The translations under genes and the position numbers were made by a program. Shown here piece after piece: positions 45,458-58,036 of a stretch of DNA of 64,000 nucleotides. The notes beneath the pieces were generated by a model. The model saw only the letters and a program-made list of their open reading frames with translations. It was not told the origin of the DNA and ran no database searches. Within the stretch, counting starts at the first letter, position 1, and every line of letters begins with the position of its first letter. This stretch comes from Thalassia testudinum (lineage: Eukaryota > Streptophyta > Magnoliopsida > Alismatales > Hydrocharitaceae): assembly GCA_037157565.1 (NCBI GenBank), contig JAZHRO010000012.1:3932501-3996500 (forward strand), read 5' to 3'.

Positions 45458-47107
45458 TCAGCTGAGCGGAAAATGGGGTGGAGAGGGAGTGTTCAAATCA
45501 GTGGAATTTTGGAAAACAAGCACCTTGATTAAGAGCCTGGTTGGTCCAACCAGGTGCTTGTTAAGATCAGTGGGCTGATGATGCAGCCCAAACCCAATGA
45601 GTCTGGTGGGTTGATAGATGTAGATCAGTAAATGCGACACCCACCATATGCAATGAAGTTCTGATGGATATGGCAGTGAAAACTTGAGTTCGGGCTGAGT
45701 CGAGTCAGCCTGGTGAGAGTAGGGTTTCGAAAGATAATCAATGTAAAGTGTGGAATCCCTACAGGGATGGTCAAAGGATGGAGGCTCCTGATTTGTGGTC
45801 TGATCAGTGCTCGATACCCGGTATAGATATGGAGTTGAATCATCTGTAATCGGCTCAGTGAGAGGTGAATTAGAATAGAAATTGAGTCCGGTTGCGGGTC
45901 GAGGTAGGGAACGGGTTTTCCTTGTCTCTGTATATGTGGAGCAGGTGTCTTCAAAGAGAGTTGGTCTGTTATAATCATGAGGCAGATTCTCTCCGATGTT
46001 ATGGTCAGATTCGAAATTGTCGGAGAGTTTGTGAAAATCAAAATTTGAATGAGATTCACGATCATAGGTTCCACCATAGAATAAATCATATTCTATGTTA
46101 GCAGCCTGATTGGGGTCTAGCCTAAATGTTTACTCTGAGCTTAAAAAAGTGTCCCTATTTGGTAGAGGCTCAGGTTCTAAGCTAGTAGGGCAGACCCAAT
46201 TGAAATCCCACTCGTCCAACTCCTCGATTTCTGTGTCGTAGATTGGCATGACTTCCGAAAAATCGATTAGTTTCTCTGAGGATGTTGGCGAGGGATATTC
46301 ATCGAATAAAGGCCCAAAATCATATTCTTCATTAAAAGAGTGGTCTTCTTCATATGGGGCCTGGAAATCTTCCCAATAGGTTTCAGATCTAGATTCTGAG
46401 TTTAGGATGTGGGTTGAATCACTAGAATCTAGGTTTGAATTACCTTTGAGGGTCACCTTATCAGAATAAGGGACGAAATTTATACCCTCGAGAGGTTCAG
46501 TTCTACTTTCATACTTGCAGGAGTCTTGGAATTCTAAAATGGGTTCAACATGATATTTTCCTGCATTTGGAGCTTCCCAACCTTCTTCAATATCAGGCAC
46601 ATTGTGTTCTATCTGGGTTGGGAATCCACAACCACTTTGTGCCTCAGACCTGAGATTAGATTTATCCTTGATGTTGTCCCAAGATAGATCATCCTCTGTT
46701 GGTGTACACGGGTATTTTTGATCAATAACTTGTTTTACTAATCTCATTATCTCTTCCCATTTTTCAAGACTATCTTGGTGTTGCTTCCAAAGTCGAGGAT
46801 CTGTCATACATTGGAGGTATTCAAGGTTGTGTAGTTTTTCGATCTCAATGTATGCAGCAATGAGCAAGTCACCGGTTGATCCTTTGTTGGCTTCTGCTAA
46901 TAACACTTGGGCACAATTTATGACAACGGTTGTGGTTGTTGGGACATCAACCTGAATGTTTCCTACTATTGTTGAGGTTTCTTCATTTTCATAAAATTTC
47001 ATGGCATCCTCAATCATTTTATCTCTCATGGATCTCCGATATTCAGGTTTCTTGACTGCTAGTCCTAGGTGGTTTGGCTGCATTTTTGGATCAGGTGGTG
47101 GAATCAA
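45458..47107 (-). pseudogene. B-family unknown protein, about 550 codons with one in-frame stop
   Basis: I do not recognise this protein. The frame starts at ATG 47107 (MIPPPDPKMQPNHLGLAV) and is open for 325 codons to a TAA at 46130-46132. It continues in the same frame without another stop to a stop at 45458. A single change therefore seems to have closed a frame of about 549 residues. Residues 1-140 look folded and mainly helical (RRSMRDKMIEDAMKFYENEE, VVINCAQVLLAEANKGSTGD, WEEIMRLVKQVIDQKYP). Residues 160-325 are acidic and S, N and E-rich. The part after the stop is rich in D, N, T and Y, then becomes less acidic towards the end. It has no clear similarity to the C-family protein, although length, position in the element and acidic middle part are alike. 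It occupies the usual gag-pol location and has no zinc knuckle or polymerase motif. The true start could be a nearby codon; 47107 is the first ATG in frame after the leader. Confidence 0.72.
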
Positions 47108-48249
47108 GATGTAGAATCAGAGTTTGAATCAAGCTGTAGGTATGAAGCGATCAGATCTGAATAACGAGTCCCACTGAAAATGCGTATGTGTGCTCTAAAG
47201 AGAAAAGTTGAGGGACTGGAGATGTTTTTGACCCAATCAAGACACCCAAAGATGTTTGGATGACTATGGAGGTTCAGGGTGGATGGACCCCTTGATCAGA
47301 AGATTGTCCACCTGAGAATTACCTGGGCAGCCAGAGAGGGAGAGTCCTGCAAAGACCCCTACACAGGAGAGCGTCCCCACGGGTTACAGGGTTTCCCCCA
47401 CCCGACCTCTCTTGTCACTGAGATTCCAGGTAGACCAGAATGGGGACCTTGACCTCTTAAGTCTACCACTTTTATTTCAAAGGTGCTTTTAGGGTTCTCA
47501 CTTGAACTTTAGATGTGTTTGGTATTGTGACCTAATTTAGAGGTTGGTTGACCCAAGGGGTCAACTTCACCTGACCTGTCCTATAGATGGCAGAATGATT
47601 CTAGGTTTAGAGCCTAGAGATCACCCTGACTCGACTCCCAGGTTATTAGGTCCAAAATTTTAAGGTTCAAGTGATTTTAGAGCTCAATTTTAGGGTTTGT
47701 CTTGTTTAGGTCTCTTCAATCAAGGGCTTGGGTAGCACACTAATGCGGGAGGGTTTATTTCCTTTTATGCAGGCATGTGTGACTAACACTTCAAGACCCT
47801 ACTGTAGAAACCCTAATTTGGTTCTATTTCCAATCCTCTTTTTCTTTTTCACAAGGTTCTCTTTGGACTTTACAAGCAAGAAATGTGTTGTCCGTCGAGA
47901 TTACGCTTGTTTCAATTAGGCACAAGAATTTGTGGGACGACTTCTAAAAAAAATTGCTCCTACTTCAAGAAGTTTTGAAAAATTTTCGCAAAATCAGGAA
48001 CTGTTTGCCTTAAAATGGTGATTACTCTATAAAGAAGGCAATTGATTCCAAAATTAGTTTCTTCCTTTTGTCTTTCAAAGATTAGGGGATAATTTAAGGA
48101 AGAAAAGAAATTACCTGCCCTGGAGTGGTTGACTTGCGGGAGGAATCTTCTCGTGAAATACCTGCAAGATCATATCAAAGCAACATAGGGCAAGTTAGTG
48201 TTCAATATGATGAAAAGAATGTAGAGACTAGTGGTAAATTGCGCGTTGC
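47108..48249 (-). other. B2 5' leader
   Basis: Untranslated. The segment 47226-47449 is well kept in B1 (3161-3384) and lies about 120-340 nt before the start codon, comparable in place to the A/C block but with a different sequence. The small frames here have no recognisable product. Confidence 0.65.
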
Positions 48250-48267
48250 TCCCCAGCAACGCCGCCA
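48250..48267 (-). promoter_or_regulatory. B2 primer-binding site
   Basis: On the minus strand TGGCGGCGTTGCTGGGGA, three bases from the LTR. It differs from the tRNA-Asp complement at two positions, so it is of the same priming class as family A. Confidence 0.88.
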
Positions 48268-48270
48268 AAA

Positions 48271-51064
48271 TGTTCTCACGCTTTTGATCGGGTTTAAAAG
48301 AGAGAATATCACGTTGTAGTATAGCCGACAAAGCGTTCAAACAAATAGAGAATTTTATTACTCGAAAATCGGAGTATCCGAGGTCGAACACAGGGAGCAA
48401 ATGGAATTTACTACTAATCAAAATGTAATTGAACACTCTAATTTACTCAAAATGTTAATTCAAATATGAATGTATGCGATTAAAAGTAACTATGACAAAA
48501 GAAATGAAATTGGACGTCTGATCACAAGATCAGATGTCTTAAAAGTATTTTCCCTTTTTCTTTTCTTTCTTTCTTCTTCTGCAGTCTCTTCTTCTTCTTC
48601 GTCTTCTGTCTTGGCTTTCTTTCTTCTTTCTGCTTTGCTTCTTGTCTTACGAAGGCTTCTTCTTCCTACCTTTGTTTCTTTTCTCTTGTTTCTTCTCCTA
48701 CCTTGCCTTCCTTCTTCCTTCTTTTTCTTCTTCTGATCTTTGCAGTCTTTCTTGGCCTCTCTTCTTCTCTGTCTTGCTTCTGCCTTGCTCTTCCTTCTTC
48801 TCCTACGAAGGCTTCTTTTTCTTCCTTGATATCCTCCGCTCAATCTCTTCTTCTGCTTCTTCTCTTCTCCTTGCGGCTAAGTCTCTCCACGCTCAGTCTG
48901 CCTGCACAGAGCAAAACCTATCCCTTTTCCCTCTACCCGCGCGTCTCTCTCTCTCTCAAGCAATTCACTCAGGGACGCTCTCCCAGAGCCACACGGATAA
49001 TCGGGTCGGATCGTACCCAAGACCAGGCGCACCTACAGGTGGTATGATGCGCGAGGAGTGCTCGGGTTTAGGTCAGGTCGGATCCCGCCAGATCCACGAG
49101 ATGAAACCGCGGACGAGCCGGGCGTGAGGGTAGGTGAGGGACCACACCCCTGTGCTTACGGAGGCGTTAAGGTAATATCACAAATTCAATTTATGGCGCA
49201 GCGGTGCCTCGTCTCTCCACGATGTGGGACTAAAGCCTCTACCCTGATTTCGTGCGCACCCGCAGACTTGCGTGCCATCCCTACAGCTGCTGGCTCTGCT
49301 AGCGCTCCTTGCTGGACCAGAGCACTTCGCGACACTCGCACGAATACGCAGCACCTACAGCCTGGGAGCCCTGGCGCCTGGAGCTGCGTTGGAGCTTCTT
49401 CAAATGTCGTCCATGGCAGCAGGAGCATCGACACTGTCAGACACAAAACGAGCCTCTCGGCCCAATCAGACCAGCTAGAGACCTTCGCCGTAGCACGGCG
49501 AAGGCGGTGGACGGTGCTGCAGGCCGCAGGTTGGCCTAGGCGTGCGTGCCTAGGTCAACCTATGGCCGGAAGTGTGGGGTTGTTCGGGGGACTATTGTGG
49601 AGGTTTGGAGTGGCAGTGGAGGGGTGGAATGTGTTCCTGGTTGTGAGGCAAAGCTTACGAGATGGTTGGCGAGCCGTGTGGAGGGGTGGAATGGTGTGGG
49701 CGGCTCACCGGAGGTCGGTCGGTGATGTGGAAGATGAGGGTGGTCAGCGTCGGTCGAGGGTTGATCAGATGAGATAACAGGGGGAAAAGAGAGAGGGGAA
49801 GATGGAGAGTAGTTCTAACCTAATTGTAGGGACGAAGGGGGACGGAGGGCGGACAGCTGTACCTGCTGTCGTCGAAGAAGATGCTGCCTAGTGGGGGAGA
49901 ACGGCAGCGACGACGGGGCTGAGGCGGCGTGCACGGTTGCTGCGCGACATGGAGGAGAGTCAGGAAGCTAACTCTGCCACTGGTTTTGTGGCAGAGCGAA
50001 GAGGGAGGGGAGGGGGGCTCGCCAGAGCTTGCTGGGAATTTTGGCCGGGTAGGAGGTGATAAATTGGAGGTGGAAACTCGGCCAAATCAAGCTGAGATTG
50101 AGCGGCCGGAGGTGTAGTCTCTTTTATAGGCTCTGGGCCGGTTGTTCAGGGCGTGGAGGGCACGCAATCGTCTGATGTCGGTTGTCAGAGATGGAAAGAG
50201 GTTAAGATACCCAAATCTTTCATGCGTTCGTACGAGAGATTGGGTTCACACCAGAGGTTGTGATCGGCCTTAAATGGAAGGGAATTCCTCAGAGAATCTC
50301 CCTTCCATTTGTGGGAGAGAATCTCTGAGGAATCAGAGAGTAATCCCTCTAAACCTCGCCGGAGCTCGGTTCTACCCTAACAATGGCGGTAGGACCTGAT
50401 TGCAAAGGTGGCGAGGAACTTAGGGGTCTTTCTGCGAAGGTATTCAAAAGATAGGGACCAAATTGTGATTTGGGTGTACTAAATTGCAAAGTAGGTCAAG
50501 ATGACCTCCCCTTAGGTCCAAATTTTGGTACAAACCTAATTTGGACCTAAGGAATCCAATGGTGAAGTTGGATTTTAGGTTTGACCACGTTTGACTGGAA
50601 ATTTTGTGTAAAAACCCAAATTAGGTTAATTGAAGAGCTAGGACCCTAATCTAAGTCAAACTGGGTTCCAAAGGCCACATTAAGTGTTCTAAACCCTAGA
50701 GGATATTTTTCCATGATTTTTAGTGGGTTTACTTGCTTTTTATTTTGACCGAAACCTTATTTATTTAAGAGGGTCTATTTTAGGGTTACCAAGTGTCATT
50801 TAATTCCTAGATTGCACATGAACCCATTTCTGATTGACTCAACCCACTTTTTATCTCATTTAGACCATTTGACCTATGTTTTGCCTCTGAGAAATCCCAT
50901 TTATGTACTGCAATGGTAAAATTACAGTTTTAACCTTTATTTCATGTTTTCTTCTTAGAGCACTTGTTCCTTCAATTAAGCCTTCTTCTAGGTTATGTAG
51001 GAGCTTTTATCTTCTTTATTGGGTCAAAATGAGCTAGTTATGGCTCATGATGAGGCTCTCATCA
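48271..51064 (-). repeat. B2 5' LTR
   Basis: 2794 bp, matching 41050-43836. TATA box on the minus strand at 50122-50128. The plus-strand pyrimidine tract is at about 48545-48880; the K/R/E-rich 117-codon frame on the minus strand (48843-48490) is a product of that tract. Confidence 0.93.
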
Positions 51065-52292
51065 CCTGGACAGTGTTTTGGGATTCAGGCAGATTTTCTT
51101 CCAAAAATCCACCAAATAGTGTGAGATGAGAGAGTTTACTGGTGCTCTAAGATTTGTGCAAGGAATCTGGAATCCTAGATAATTAGGTGATGATACTTTG
51201 AGTTTAGACATGGTTTTCGCTCTCAGTTCTCGCGTATACTTTTTTGTGCGAAATTTTGAGAGCCACCAAATAAGGCAAATACGCGGAGAGCGAGTTTTCA
51301 TAAAACTAGGGCTAAGGTGGATGGTCACGATCATTCTTTATGGAATCCTAGGCTAAAGGAGGGTATTGATGCCAAGGTCAGAAATACACCGTCCTATCTG
51401 TCTCTCTCGGTGACGTGAGTAGGCACTTCCACCAAATAAGCCTCCCAATGTCTCTTGAGTACCACCAATCCCTAATAATGCCTCCTCAATAAAGCTCATG
51501 GATGTGTTATGTTAATAAAAAAAAAGCGTTGAAAAGAAAGAAAAGTTGAAAAGAAAAAAATTAGAAGAAAAAGAAAAGAAAAGAATGAATATTTAGTGTT
51601 TATTTCATTGAGGCAATACCACCAAATAAAATTGAGATCCACCAAATATGGCCTTAACCTACTTTTCTTGTGTTTCTGACCGCCCGAATACTGGCTGAGG
51701 AATCCTGACTTAGTATTAGGGTTATGAGAACTCAATTAAAGTGTTAATGCCTAGTGAGACCACTAAATACAGATCATATATGTGAATCTGGTGAGGTTGT
51801 GAGCTCTAAGAAAAAGAAAGAAAAGAAAAAGAAAAAGAGAAAGAGAGAATGAATACAAAGGAATCAGAAGAGAGCATAGTTTTTCTTGTCTTTCTCTGAG
51901 TTGAGTTACTTAGTAGTCAGGGAATATAGATTCTATAGTACTAGTCTCTATGTATCACCAGGTGAGAGTAAGCCACCAAATATATAATCTTTTCCATCAT
52001 AGATTCTCTACCTAAGCTTAAAGTCAGGGTGAAATTCATAGAATATCTTAAATACCCCGAGGGAAGAAGTCCGTCTATCTTGCTAGAATTTTTACTAGGG
52101 GTCAAGTACAGGCTTTAGAGGTGTATTAGTTTTCACTCGAATTCGTTGCAAAAGCTACATAGATGCACTTCCATATTGTCTGGATTTCTAGAGCATAGGA
52201 TGAAAACAAAAAGGAGAAAAATCTCTATGCATACTCTTGATAAAATAATCAGTCCCTTAGGGACTCTTTTTGTAAATAAATTAGTCTTACAT
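51065..52292 (+). other. C2 3' noncoding region, second part
   Basis: It begins with the right TSD copy of B2 (CCTGG) and resumes the C2 sequence paralleling C1 13275-14539. The decamer CCACCAAATA occurs at 51109, 51263, 51429, 51619, 51639 and 51973, with one-base variants near 51464 and 51763. A-rich tracts lie at about 51518-51590 and 51808-51850. No gene. Confidence 0.7.
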
Positions 52293-52327
52293 TTGCTAGG
52301 GAATAGCAAGATTTAGGCATGGGGGTA
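52293..52327 (+). promoter_or_regulatory. C2 pre-PPT hairpin and polypurine tract
   Basis: TTGCTAGGGAATAGCAA (52293-52309, one mismatch in the stem) is followed by TTAGGCATGGGGGTA against the LTR. Confidence 0.82.
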
Positions 52328-54533
52328 TGATTGTACAGTAATCATAGGTCTTAATTGACCTAGATTAGGCTACAACTTAGCATAAGTTAGGGAAATTTAT
52401 GCAAGCATAAGCATTATCTGCATCTTTACTGCTTTACTTTAGCAATGCATAAAATAATGTTATAATGTGCTGATTAAGTGCATTATGTCGATTGCAAGCA
52501 ATAAGCAGATCTGGAGTTGGATCTGGAGTAGGATCTGAAGCTGGATCTAAAATAACGGGAGTTGTAGCAGAGCTGGAGCAGAAGGCTTAGATTAGATGTA
52601 GGAATAATGATGTAAGGGAGTTAAAGGTTTGCTATTCTATTAAGTAGGAATAAAGCAGTAAAATGTGAAGAGCTTAGGTCCATCCTAGCCCTAGGATAGC
52701 CTAGAGACCTCCCCAAGCCTTAGCCACCCTTAGATTAGGTCATCGTACCCTAGGAAACCCTAAAACCCTAGTTCCAACCCTTATCTGGATGTTCAGATAA
52801 GTTATAGGACGTCCAGGACTCTTAGCCATCTCCCGCACACCTCAAACCCACTTCTGCAGTGTTATTAGACGTCCAGACACTTTGTCAGACATCCAATTTC
52901 TGTAGAATACCCAAAACAGAACCCAAAATCCCTCCTGACTCTGATTAGACGTCCAAACAACAAGTCTGTACTTTTGATTTTTTAGTATAAGACGTTTGAC
53001 ACTATTATTAGACGTCTAATACTGCTCTCCAGTTCCTGTTTTGAGATTCAAGCCTTGAACTTGGATCTCTAGGTCCCTAACCCCAATTCCAACCCCATAG
53101 GAACCTAAATTAAGGTGCCCTAACCCTAGTACATCACCTCTAGACCTCCCTAAGGACCTAATTAGGTCCTCACTAAACCTAATTGACTTGGATCTTAGTC
53201 AATTCCATCAGCCCATTCAATTGGACTCATTGAGTACAATTGAGCCCTGATCTCAGCACACACTGTCCAATTGGACTCAGTGAGAATCCAATTGACCTAG
53301 ACCTGACTTAATTGAGTTGTTTTACTCTCAATTAAGTTTTCACACACCCAATTAAACTTGTATTAAATTTAATTGCACTTTACCTTAGTGAATTAGGGTT
53401 TATAACCCTAATTTGAGACATACCTTGACATAAACCCACTAGAACCTAACCTAATCAACCTAGCCACCTAAGTTTTGACCCACACACACCCACACACACC
53501 ATCCACACGAAAATACCTAGCCTAGAGTTCTCTAGAACTCTCTACCATGTGTGGTTGCCTTGGTTGCCAAAATTAGCAACCAAGAGCCATTCAATTTTTA
53601 GATCCACATTTGGTGGATCTAAAAACCACCATCCACCCTCTCTCTCTCACTCTCCCACGAGCTCCCACCATAGGCCTCTCTAGAGAATTCCATAATTCTC
53701 TAGAGAGCTTCCCTTAGGTCTATAAAAAGACCTAAGGGGTGGCCATTTGCACCGATCCACTTTTTGGCCATACTTGCTTGGCTCCATCCACCTCCACTTA
53801 GGCTAGCCACCACCGTCTCCACTCCATCTCCATGAGCTAAGCACCACCATGAAGGACACCATGCCAGGATGTTGGATCAATCCTCCCTCTCTCCAAGGGT
53901 CGGCCTAAGCTACATTGGCCACCCCTCATTCTCCTCCCGACCACTCCAAGGCCATCGGGGACCACCCCTGAATGCCCTTTATTCTGCTAGATTTAGTTTA
54001 TGCTCTCCATAATTTTTACTGCATTTATTACTGCTTAATACCGTAGTCTTACTTCTCCCCCAATGATGCATGCGAAATCCCCCCACTGATTCTTGTATGC
54101 AGTCGTTTTCTGGTAGCTAGGTTTAAATTTCAAGCATTTATGTACAAGCTTTCCTTTAAAGTTCTTGTTGCAAACAACTCTCCCATTGAATGAATGAAAA
54201 ATGCTTTTATATATATATATCCATATTGTGAAATCACCATGAGCTTATTGATTGCTATCATATTTGCATGATTCATGTTACCTGTTTCTAACTTCTAATA
54301 TTCTTACAACTAAGCATGTCACACCTAAATACGTGACAATCACGAACTGGCATGCATTTCTAAACAAAGTAGAACAATAGAAGATCGATTTTAGAAGTAA
54401 ACAAATGCCTCCCAGAGACGAACGATCGGGACTCAAAGTCTCGTTATCCTTTTACAAATATTTTTGTTTGATCATATTATGCACTATACTACGACGGTTT
54501 TTCCTATCAAACATGCGCGATACGCTTTCAACA
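52328..54533 (+). repeat. C2 3' LTR
   Basis: 2206 bp, TGATTGTACAG ... CTTTCAACA, followed by the TSD CCCGT. TATA box at about 53723. The stem around the TATA box is the longest of the four C LTRs: CCCTTAGGTCT and AGACCTAAGGG enclose ATAAAA. Confidence 0.92.
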
Positions 54534-55006
54534 CCCGTCACAAGGCATTGGTCCATCCGATTGGGAAATTTTTTTAGGAAGGTAGACTTAAGAGCAGCCC
54601 ATGTTTCTATCGGCCTTCCGATGGTCCAGTACCAATGTGCGGCCTTATTCCTGAGAGAGTGGGGAAAGAGCCTCATGATCATCTGTTCTTCGTTCACATT
54701 CCTTGCTTTGGTGGTCCGAACCAAAGTGGTCAGATCCTCCAAGTGCTAGAATGGGTCCTCCAAGCCAAGCCTATGGAAATTCCTAAGCAAACTTAAGACT
54801 TGGGGCTTGATTTCTATGTCTCCGGTGGGAATCATGACGTCGAGGCGTTCCCCATAGTTTGAAGGATCATAGAAATCCTTCAAGGGCCAAGCACCTTGAC
54901 CATGCATACATTGGTAGCATTGCTACATCTGCTGCAATTCTTCCAACTACGTCTGAATCAGCTCCTGCTGGTTCGGGGGTGAGGGAGGTGGTTGTTGATC
55001 AGCCAT
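54534..55006 (-). pseudogene. A2 gag, N-terminal part
   Basis: Gag starts with ATG at 55006 (MADQQPPPSPPNQQELIQT), followed by in-frame stops within the first 30 codons and another near 54750. The conserved gag block is recognisable (NVNEEQMIMRLFPHSLRNKA, AAHWYWTIGRPIETWAALKS). The sequence ends at the CCCGT target of C2 and continues at 34850. The N-terminal layout matches A1, which supports 26431 as the A1 start. Confidence 0.85.
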
Positions 55007-56327
55007 GGGATCTACTTGGCTATAGCTCAACCTTCGCCTTCGAGAATAGTCTAAAGGTCCTTCCAATCTAGGGTTCAATGACCTCCTTCCAAGCATACAC
55101 TGGAACGAAGTCGGAAGGACGGGGAAGAGAGGGAACCCTGCAACACAAAAATACAAGGTTGTCCTTAGATGGGGTAACCTAAAGGTCTACAGACTCTCAG
55201 AATCCGTCCTAAGATTATGGACGATTTACTCTACTTGTATCCAGGCAATCCGACCAGTTAAGAGGAGGGACTGGGGAGAAGGTTCATCCTTTGGCTTGCG
55301 CCTCTGATTCCTAGTGTACACCCTAGCTGCGGTCATTTGATGCTACTCCCCTAGCTAGACATTTGATTGACTAATCTAAGCTGGTTAATCGCAAATAATC
55401 TTAATCTGGATCCCAATGAGCGAATCAGTCCTTAAGGTCAACGTCTAATCAATTTTAGTTAGGCTTGGGATATTGGTGCTTCTAGAATGTGATGGGCCCT
55501 TAATAGGTTGTGCCCTTAATGATTTGTTTGAGAATGTGTGAATGTGCACAACCAAGAAGTTTTCATGCAAGATTATTAATGATGAGGTGAGTTTTAGGGT
55601 TCAAATCTTGCTTAGTAGCCTTTAGGATTCAAATATTAGGTGTATTCAAGAAAGTTTTGTGAGGCAAACCAAGTTTTGGAATGCATGTGTTGAAGTATTT
55701 TCCTTCATAAATCAAGAAAATATGGAGTGCCTGGCTTGACCTAAATATTGAATCTTATGGGGTAGCTACAAAATATGTTTCTTTTAAATTAGGTGGTGCA
55801 GCCCAAATAATTTAATCAATCGACCCAAATGCACCATCGATTAAGGCACATAGAAAGGTTATTAACCTAATATGATTTCTACTCCTTTATGTGCTGAATT
55901 GGTGTACCGGTTCCGTAGGTCAGAATCCCAGTTGAGTATATGAAAATCAAGTCAGGTTATGTGCCTCAAATGTGGGTGTATAAAGTGTGTATATTGATTT
56001 GTCCCACAGAAAGTATCTTTTTGTTTTTTTTTATAAAATGTGGGGGTGAGATGGGTGGAGGTGGCAAAAAAGTCAACCAAAGTCTATCCTAGGGTTTATG
56101 GAAGCGCCTAAGTAGATTTTGGTCTTGGTTATGAGTGTGGCAAAATAAAACTAATGGGGGGGAATCTGGGGGACAGTTACAAATTACACTACCCGCACTT
56201 TACTCCGGTCTACCGCACTTGGATCTCCATGCTAAGGTACCTGCAAGACAATAGATCAGAGATAAGTGGGGTTAGTAATATGTAAATGCAAAGAAGCACA
56301 GAAAATAATAAAGTAAATTCTGTTGCC
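55007..56327 (-). other. A2 5' leader
   Basis: Untranslated. The block shared with family C is at 55250-55350, about 244 nt before the gag ATG. An acceptor-like TTGTGTTGCAG/GGTTCC is near 55140. A T-run lies at about 56010-56030. Confidence 0.65.
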
Positions 56328-56345
56328 TCCCCGACAACGGCTCCA
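56328..56345 (-). promoter_or_regulatory. A2 primer-binding site
   Basis: On the minus strand TGGAGCCGTTGTCGGGGA, two mismatches to the tRNA-Asp complement, three bases from the LTR. Confidence 0.85.
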
Positions 56346-56348
56346 AAA

Positions 56349-58034
56349 TGATCAACGTGTTTCGCGTAGTGAAAATCAGGGTTTCAAGAACCCATCGTCG
56401 TAGCTTGCAAAACTCGTTATCAAATAAAATTTTACCAAAACTCCAAGGGAGCCCCAGATCGAACACCGGGAGGCGACGTTTACTTTGTTTGAAAACCTCG
56501 CTTTGTTTTGTTTCTTTTTAGTGTTCTAGGGTTTTTTTTTTTCTTTTATTTTTATAAAGGAAGAAAACATGATGGATTATAATATAGATAGAATGAAATA
56601 TGATATATTGCATAAATGTCTATTACAATAATCTATGAAAGCATAAAAGAGAGAGGGGTGAGAAGGAATCTCCCGAATCAGTTGTTCGGCGAGACAACGG
56701 CGCCTGGCGGAAGCTTGGATGAAGGAGTTGGGAAGCGGGACGACGGAGATGAGATGCAGGAGGACGTCGGGTAAAGGAAAGCTTCACCGTAGCTTTGGAA
56801 TGGAGGTGAGGAGGCGGAGGTGATCTGCTAAAGGAATAGAAGTGGGAGGGCGGCTCTAAGACAACCTATGAAGGTGATGGGATGAGGGAAGAATATTTGT
56901 GGGATAAAGGAATGCTACACTAATAGGAGGCCTTGGGAGCTTGAGCGTAAGCTCTAATGGAGCTTTGGTAGGCTACTAGAGCTTAGGAGTAGGTGGGAAT
57001 AGAGTAGGTAGAGATGAAGAGGAATGGGGGGTGTAGGGGTGTTTATATAGTGATGGGAGGAGGGGCATCCTACGCACAGACGAACAGTGATAGCTACAAG
57101 CGTCACTAAAGGCCTCCCAAGCTGTCGCCGAAGATCCGTGCCTCTTCAATGCCTCTACTAGTGCATGCATTGCGCAAGCCATTTAGTGACAGCTACAATA
57201 GTCACTAAAGGTCGCCCTTCCATCGCTGAAGATTGTGCCTCCACCGCTCACACTCGCAGTTGTCCTCGCACATGCAGGCTGGATTAGGGGAAGATGAATA
57301 CTGACCATTAGATGAAGGATTACACGGCCGAGAGTAGATCGCGCCCCTTCACGAAATTTGAATCGCACACCTCACGTAATTGCATCATCAGAATTCAGCT
57401 GTTGCACCCGGTCGACTTAACTGCGTGCTCAGAGAGAGCACATCTGCCTTGTGTGCAGGGTGATGCTGACTGCTCAATCAAGATTGAGTGGTCCAATTTG
57501 GCTAAGGCAGGAGCAGGCATAGTGGATCAGGAGTCAAACTCGCACATCGCGTTAGCGGAGCGAGTGCTTCACCATTTGGCCAAGGCGCTGCTTTGTCGAG
57601 TGGAGAGCGATGAGGTCAGGCATCTCGGCCATTGCATGGAGATCCAACAGCCGAGATCAATTATTGCGGCGAGCTTGGGGATGCATTGGCTCAGGTGGGA
57701 TGGCCTAGATGGTGTCACGTGAAGCCATCTGGGCCGTCCATCTTCTTCTTCTTTTGGAGGGACTACAGAGCTCTAATCGAGGTGATTCTCACGTTGACAG
57801 ACTACGATCGTCGCTCCAAATCCATCTGTATGGTCGGATTCTTCATTCGAGGTCTGTAAAGATATCGCACTGCCTCCTGGCCATGTAAAATGAAGGAATT
57901 AATGTACATAATATACAACTATCCTAAATGCAATGCAATGGATGTTTATGCAATATTTATATTATGATATGCAATGCTAGGCCTAGGAACTATCATAAAT
58001 AAGCATTTTATGATGAATTTATGCGTGTTTATCA
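56349..58034 (-). repeat. A2 5' LTR
   Basis: 1686 bp, plus-strand TGATCAACG ... GTGTTTATCA. A TATA box on the minus strand (TATATAAA, 57042-57049) and a T-run at 56529-56545. The length is close to the A1 LTR but the sequence differs in most places. The frame of 136 codons at 57312-57722 has no recognisable domain and is regarded as chance. Confidence 0.85.
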
Positions 58035-58036
58035 CT

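Larger units (their letters stand above)
41050..51064 (-). mobile_element. B2: complete B-family non-autonomous LTR element
   Basis: 10015 bp on the minus strand with perfect CCTGG duplications (41045-41049, 51065-51069); C1 keeps the empty site near 13270. Order on the minus strand: LTR 48271-51064, PBS, leader, unknown frame 47107-45458, internal PPT-like tract 45179-45210, 3' noncoding region, PPT, LTR 41050-43836. The LTRs are very similar by eye, so it is probably the youngest insertion in its stack. No gag-pol motif is found. Confidence 0.94.
34851..54533 (+). mobile_element. C2: C-family element in A2 gag, itself split by B2
   Basis: Flanked by perfect CCCGT duplications (34846-34850, 54534-54538). 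Without B2 and one copy of its TSD it is about 9.66 kb, close to C1, and has the same order of parts: LTR, PBS, leader, shared block, unknown frame, internal PPT-like tract, 3' noncoding region, PPT, LTR. No gag-pol is present. Confidence 0.93.
31069..58034 (-). mobile_element. A2: older Athila-type element, split by C2 and cut by B1
   Basis: Minus strand. 5' LTR 56349-58034, PBS 56328-56345, leader, gag from 55006, then C2 (34851-54533), then the rest of gag, protease, RT and RNase H down to 31069. The element continues beyond the B1 insertion, so its integrase and 3' LTR are outside the window. Coding parts carry more stops and frameshifts than A1, and its LTR differs considerably from that of A1, so it is a separate, older copy or subfamily. 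The right TSD would be CTCTA (58035-58039). Confidence 0.85.

Noticed and set aside
45625..46089. 154-codon frame on the minus strand in B2
   Set aside because: It overlaps the continuation of the 47107-45458 frame in another phase; the longer frame explains the region better.
57312..57722. 136-codon plus-strand frame in the A2 LTR
   Set aside because: No domain, antisense to the LTR promoter, and no counterpart in the A1 LTR.
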